Below are positions 58,934-64,000 of a stretch of DNA of 64,000 bases, in pieces; within the stretch, counting starts at the first letter, position 1, and each line of letters opens with the position of its first letter. This DNA is from Kuschelorhynchus macadamiae (lineage: Eukaryota > Arthropoda > Insecta > Coleoptera > Curculionidae). The DNA lies in the NCBI GenBank assembly GCA_030620095.1, contig JAUTXW010000111.1, forward strand, positions 2,501 to 66,500, read 5' to 3'. The notes below the pieces were generated by a model. That model ran no database searches and was not told where the DNA came from. It saw only the letters and a program-made list of their open reading frames with translations. A program made the position numbers and the translations under genes.

Positions 58934-60240
58934 TGGAGGGTAATAATCATTTTAAGTGCTGTCAAAATAAAGTGTTTAGTAATTTTATCTGTGTCACATG
59001 CTTCGGAGTTTTTCACCCCAGTTGTTTGAGATGAAAAATATACAGTATTACATCGTTACAGAGTATACTGTTCAGAGGAGTGTGAGGCAGAGGGATGTGA
59101 TGGAGAAGACAGGATGAATAACTTGAAAAAGGAAATACGAAGATTAGAAGTGGAGCTTAAGCTGAAAGATTCCTATATTCAAAAAAAAAAAAAAAGACTT
59201 TTTGTCGATTTTGAATCTAGTGTGTGTGAAGTGGAGTCAAACTATGAGAAGTAAATTTCATCTCAGAAAAAGATAATCTCGGAATTAAATAAAAAACTGG
59301 CAGAACTAAGAGGAAAGGGTAGTGTGTTAGAAAGTACCTTGGAGAAAAATAAAATCGATTTGGATCACTCCAAAAATGGGATAAAATACTTTAAAGAACT
59401 AAAGAATAATCTTATAACCTCTTTAGACACCTTAACTGCCAACAATAAATGCCTAACTAGTGAAATTGAAGTCCTTAAGTGTATTATAAAACACCTTGAA
59501 AGCCCACAGTCTCTTACAGATAAATGCACTCAAACTGACTGTGGCACGTTTTTAAAACGACTGCTAACTGAAAATACTCTGCCTGATAAAAAAGTTTTGG
59601 TTCTTACCGATGGGTACGAAAAGTACTTATACAAGCCTTTAAAATAACAATTGGGAAGTTGCCAACTACAGTTGGTGTCTAAACCTAATGCTTCATTGAG
59701 GAGTGTGGCATTGGATTGTGATTGCTACATTAAAGAGTTTACATTCAATGATTATGTAATAGTTTTGATCCAGCCTAGCAAATTTGAAGTATCTTTAAAT
59801 AATATTACTTTGTTATCAAACAAGTGTTTTACACTAATTTGGTTTTTTGTACATTTCCCTTTACATATGCTACTTTTGACAAGTTTAATGGAGCGTTACA
59901 TTTAAACAGGAATCTTGATAGTTATGTTTCTAATTTAAGAAAATTTAGTGATAATGTATATTTAGTTGATTTATCTAAAAGTATTTTCTCAAAACATTTT
60001 ATTAGAAACTCTCATTATCTCAATAGCTCTGAGTTGAGCAGGCTTTCTTTTGTTATAAAAAAATATTTAACGGATTTCCATAGCAAACATAGCAGTGATA
60101 GTAATTTGAAGCAAGTAACTTTAAATTCTAATTTAACTTTAAACATTCTCGAGAAAGACTCCAATGTAGTTACAGAAAAACAAGTTACAGAAAAACATTT
60201 TTTATTACTGAACCCTCCCAGATCAAGGAGGGTACTTTAA
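58934..60240 (+). pseudogene. LINE G ORF1: zinc-binding start, coiled coil, esterase-like domain
   Basis: Begins MEGNNHFKCCQNKVFSNFIC with a C-x-C/CH pattern like a PHD-type zinc-binding module (to about 59080, frameshifted at 59030). A coiled-coil-like charged stretch follows (59114-59500). From 59593, KKVLVLTDGYEKYLYKPL then FNDYVIVLI and TNLVFCTFPFTYATFD (open block 59824-60240) look like an SGNH/GDSL esterase-type domain as found in ORF1 of many CR1-group LINEs; the usual GDS serine block is altered (TDG). Stops at 59252, 59645 and about 59900. Confidence 0.55.
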
Positions 60241-60299
60241 ATGGTGGAGTAAGAACTGTTAGTAATGTATTAAGAACTAACTCTGTTTTTTCTGTGATT

Positions 60300-61158
60300 T
60301 TAATATCCAATCTTTGAGAAACAAATGTGATGACTTACATATATTCTTAGAAAATTTAATAATTTTCCAGATTTGGTTCTTATTACGGAACATTAGTTGA
60401 AGCCAAATGAATGTTTCAGTATACCGTACTATATCCCTATATCTGTTTACTGTAGGGATAATTCATTACATGGTGGCACCCTGATTTTGTGCAGAAAAAT
60501 ATCATATTTTGCTGACACTTTTGCAGATTTTGACAAGTATAATGATCTATTGGAAGAAAATTGTTTTGAATTTTCTATTTGTTTTTCTAAGCACCTAACC
60601 CTATATGTTCTCTGTATTTATCATCCCCCCTCTAGTTATATTGTCGAGTTTCTGTCAAGGCTTGATATTATTTTGTCTCAGATTCCATCTTGCTGTAAGT
60701 TGATTGTCTCTGGAGACTTCAACATTAACTTTGAAGACAAAACTTTAGTAAACATTATATTACTTTCAAATCTATTTACATCATATGGTTTGGTAATGCA
60801 TGTTGAAGCTCCAACTCGCTTGACCAAAACCTCAGCGACCACCATTGACTACTTATGTTCTAATTTAGGTGTTTTATCCTGTTGTGTAGTAAATGCAGGT
60901 CACTCTGATCATGAGGCTGTTTGCTGCAGTATACCCTGCTGTCTGCCAAAAGATACAGTTGAATTTTTAACGAAACTAGCTTTGAAAACTTTCATCAAAA
61001 ATGTACAAAAAGAAAAAAAAATGTGTCAATGCTACATAATATATCCTATGCTAAAAAAAAATGTATATAAAAAAATTGTATTAAATCTATTGTGTACATA
61101 CGTGAATCTGTCCAATTCAAGTGTAAATCAAAGAAAAAAAAACAAACATTGGGATTAA
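60300..61158 (+). pseudogene. LINE G ORF2 start: endonuclease
   Basis: FNIQSLRNKCDDLHIFLENL near 60301 (catalytic N region), then the open block 60397-61158 with LYVLCIYHPPSSYI, IVSGDFNINFEDKT (GDFN), TTIDYLCSNLG and AGHSDHEAVCC (SDH), all the core APE-endonuclease motifs. After 60960 the sequence degrades. RT is absent; a minus-strand LINE fragment stands in its place. Confidence 0.75.
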
Positions 61159-61159
61159 A

Positions 61160-61855
61160 GCAAGAAACAGAAACTCTAAGTCGTACAATTTAAGTCTAGG
61201 TCTGGTGGGACATATGTGTTAAAATAAGTCTTTATCTGATTCATGATACTGTTTCTCCCAATGTCGGTGCGACTTCTATTAGTCAAGAACATGTCATTTA
61301 GACGAGTTTTATGGGATGATACATGAATGTTCATCAATGTCAGGAGGTCATGGCAGTATATCATGTTATTAAGTATTTTAAATCCAAACATTAATGTTAA
61401 GAAAATTCTTCGAGTTTCAAGACTACTCATGCTCAATAATTCCAGTCTCTGATGGTATGAATAGTTGTTTTTGTCAATTCTCAACCTGTAGAGGAGAAAG
61501 TTCACAAACTTTGATTGGACCCTCTCTAATCGTGTGGTGTGTGTTCTGTAGAATGGAGACCAGATTGTACAACAGTACTCTAAATGACTTGGCACCAGGG
61601 AGTAGTAGAGGCACTTCAAAACGGTAATATTACAGAAGTCCCAACATTGACGCATAACAAATCCTACCATCCTGAATGATTTTCCCAAAACATGATTCAT
61701 GTAATCGTTGAATCTCAGTTCGGTGTCAAAGATAACTCCCAGATCATTAATCCGTTCATCTCTTTCAACAGGTGCATTAGCGATGGAGTAATCATGAAGA
61801 AATGGCGTTTTTCTCTTGGAGAAAGATATGACCTTACATATCATTATGTTCAATT
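61160..61855 (-). pseudogene. LINE H, 3' part, antisense inside LINE G
   Basis: 225 open codons: INDLGVIFDTELRFNDYMNH, LKCLYYSLVPSHLEYCCTIW, RTHTTRLERVQSKFVNFLLY and so on to LDLNCTT at 61176. This is the region after the RT palm in a LINE ORF2. It lies exactly where LINE G should have its RT domain, and its end falls next to the point where LINE G RT resumes (61860). Confidence 0.75.
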
Positions 61856-61859
61856 CAAT

Positions 61860-62468
61860 AGACTGTCGTTTAATGTTGCAAGCGTGGTGGGATTTCGGTG
61901 TAACATGCAGGGCTTAAATCTGGATGGCACCCCTCTTATAGAGGAAAATTTTTCAAAATTTTTAGGAGTTTTCATAGATGGTGCTTTCCGTTTTGATGAG
62001 CACATTTTGAGGCTGAATGAGAAACTTTCGTCTGCTTGCTTTGCAATTAAGATTGCTAGAAGCGACCTCGGAACTGTGTTGGCGCGATCAGTCTACTTCA
62101 CATTATTCGAATCCCATCTTAGGTATGGCATTCCATTTTGGGGTGCCAGTAGCCAGAATTTTCTAAACATCGTTTGTTTATTACAGAAGAAGGCTGTTCG
62201 TTTTATCGCTAAGGTCACCCAAAAGGAGTCCTGCAGACCTCTTTTTCTATCACTGAGAATTCTCACACTCGCCTCCCTTTTCATCCTCGAGACTTCTGCC
62301 CTTATATTTAAATATAACCATTACATCGCAACTTCGTCTTCTAGACAGGCTTCTCATCTACCCCAGCCTATACCCACTAAGGAATTTACGAAAGGGTCTT
62401 TTATCTATGAGGGCAGGAAAATATTTAACTATTTGCCAATTCACATTAGGAATGCCGTCTCACTTTAG
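61860..62468 (+). pseudogene. LINE G ORF2, RT C-terminal part
   Basis: Open to 62468: FSKFLGVFIDGAFRFDEHIL, YFTLFESHLRYGIPFWGASS, LQKKAVRFIAKVTQKESCRP and a tail ending NYLPIHIRNAVSL. The RT fingers and palm are missing. Followed by a 3'UTR of ~380 bp. Confidence 0.75.
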
Positions 62469-62859
62469 ATTTTTAGAAAAAACATTAAAGAGTGCACTTC
62501 TAAAAAAAGTATATTATAATGTGGGTGAGTTTTATGTAGACAGCCTATTGTAATTATTTGTCCATTGTTTAGATCTGTTGTGTACGTTACTGCCGAATTA
62601 CTTACTTTAGTTAAACCTAGGTGCTGTCCATTTGTTTTATATGTTTTTTGTTTTTATATTGTTTTTTACCTTTTGACTGTTTTTTACTTTTTTTTTATTA
62701 AGCCAACTTTCATGTATATATTGTATATTGCAACTTAGATTTTAACTCCATTTAACTTATTTGTGTGATTTTTTATTTTGTAACATGCTTTGCCAACAGA
62801 ATTTTTTGGATTCTTGACAATAAAGTACATTTTGATTTGATTTGATTTCCCTGGGAGTG

Positions 62860-64000
62860 CTAGGTCATTAACAAATATGATAAATATCAGTGGTGCTAGA
62901 ATTGAATCCTGTGCTGCTTTTATATTGATGTTATGTTGATCAGACTCTGATCCATTTACACTCACCACAAGCTTACTATTCTCTAAGAATGCCATTACAA
63001 GTGACAATGCCTTTCCCCTTATTCCCAAGCTGTATATTTTTTGTCAAGCAAAAACTAAATTAAGTGTGTTGAATGCTCTCGACAGATTGAAGAAAACTGC
63101 TTTGCTTTGCCCAAAATCAAGTTCTTTGTGGATGAGATCTATTTTTTTTTATTTATTTATTATTAAGCTGTGGTGGTCTCATTTTTTGAATATCGGAATT
63201 ACTTTTGCAATTTTCAAGGCCGATGGAAAAGTTCCCTTTATCATTGCAGTGTTTATTAATATCTTGATTGGTTCAGCTATTTCCTCCGTCACCGCTAACT
63301 ACTCTAACAGGAATTTCATCCACGATGACTGATGTTTAGTTTTTAGGCCTCTGATAATCTCCATTACCTCCTTTCATGGAAAATAGAATTTGGTTGAGGG
63401 TTGCTAGTCTTGGGTAATGTGGTAGAATTGTGACCAAAATAGCCTTTAATTTTTGTTTCTGCCACGGTGGAAAAGACATCTCCAAATTTATCAGCCACTT
63501 TTTGTTGGCCAGTTATTAGTTGATCTTCGACTTACAGTTCTATGGGCTTAGACTGATTCGTTCTTCCCATTTCTTCATTGCTGATTGACCTTATTTCCTT
63601 TAGGCAACTAACTGCATTTTCAATTATTGTTATATCTTTATTTTTCATTCTTTTATTTACGTCATTGGGCACTCATGTTCGATGGACGCTGTTTCATGTC
63701 GTAGTTTATATTTGAGATCTAGGAAGATGTTCTCCGATATTGCTCTCTTCCGTCTTTTTACCAGTGTTTTATTTTTGTTCTGCGGTACATAACTCAAATT
63801 TATCTTCAGTTTCTGTAGGAGGAGGTCTGACGAATGAGGTTGTTTCATGGTGCATTCAACGGAAGAGCACTCATATTCGGTACCATATAGTCTATCGCCG
63901 ATTCTGATGTTCCAATCGTTGTGGTATATATCCTGGTTGGGCCATTGCAGTACTTTTTAAGATTGAATGAGTCAAAGATATCTTTGAGTTGATTTTCTTT
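62860..64000 (-). pseudogene. LINE F, 5' part (endonuclease end to RT motif B), runs off the window
   Basis: Minus-strand reading from the right edge: endonuclease end (GPTRIYTTTIGTSESAIDYM near 63900), a linker (63848-63657), a decayed pre-RT region, then NSKLVVSVNGSESDQ and AAQDSILAPLIFIIFVNDLA (RT motif B to palm) near 62860-62980, with motif B QGS changed to QDS. It stops where LINE G ends; the palm and tail are found at 58640-57800 on the same strand. Confidence 0.6.

Larger units (their letters stand above)
58641..62855 (+). mobile_element. LINE G, nested inside LINE F
   Basis: Plus-strand LINE with ORF1 (58934-60240), endonuclease (60300-61160), a replaced middle (61160-61855) and RT C-terminal part (61860-62468). 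The 3' end has AATAAA near 62819 and a (TTTGA)n tail to about 62848. The 5' border is uncertain (between 58641 and 58934). Confidence 0.65.

Overview
The window looks like one piece of a large, AT-rich, transposon-laden insect nuclear genome. The evidence is a 17.6/297-type errantivirus-like LTR element with an env relic, a Harbinger element with a MADF gene, Tc1/mariner and DUF4817-type transposases, Penelope-like elements, many Jockey/CR1-group LINE relics, short runs of TTAGG and long (TA)n arrays. Nothing bacterial is present. The species cannot be fixed from sequence alone; a beetle-like, repeat-rich insect would fit (inference).

One host gene is recognisable: a minus-strand SLC25A39/40-type mitochondrial carrier (glutathione transporter family). 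Four coding exons with clean GT/AG borders and continuous phase lie at 41922-41808, 22408-22245, 10607-10313 and 9281-9085. They encode about 257 residues (carrier repeats 1 and 2 and the start of repeat 3). The last exon(s), with the third carrier signature, were not found and probably lie beyond the left edge. The gene covers more than 32.8 kb because its introns (about 19.4, 11.6 and 1.0 kb) are packed with mobile elements.

Layout: 1-3.4 kb, two broken DUF4817-type mariner-like transposases, one beside an inverted partial copy. 3.5-4.6 kb, a 290-bp direct repeat pair. 4.8-9.0 kb, two inverted arms of about 830 bp enclosing an imperfect palindrome with a hammerhead-ribozyme-like motif and an apparently intact Tc1-like transposase gene with one intron. 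9.1-10.6 kb, carrier exons 4 and 3. 10.6-22.2 kb (intron 2), a degenerate ~120-bp tandem array, a (TA)n-flanked palindrome with hammerhead-like motifs, a dead mariner with intact ends, and two head-to-head Penelope-like fragments. 22.2-22.4 kb, exon 2. 22.8-41.8 kb (intron 1), LINE relics on both strands, including LINEs nested in LINEs. 41.8-41.9 kb, exon 1 and the probable 5' end of the carrier gene.

42-45.9 kb is mostly non-genic with small transposon fragments. 45.87-53.93 kb is a chimera: a Harbinger transposon with matching terminal inverted repeats and a TTA target duplication, carrying a MADF gene, a damaged transposase and a large errantivirus relic (5' LTR, PBS, gag, pol, env) whose 3' LTR is missing and whose env reading frame runs straight into the right Harbinger end. 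54.4-56.0 kb holds two adjacent non-autonomous DNA elements. 56.9-64 kb is a stack of LINEs on opposite strands, nested in each other.

Apart from the carrier gene and possibly the Tc1-like transposase, essentially every protein-like signal here is a decayed mobile element. All assignments come from reading motifs; no database search was done.
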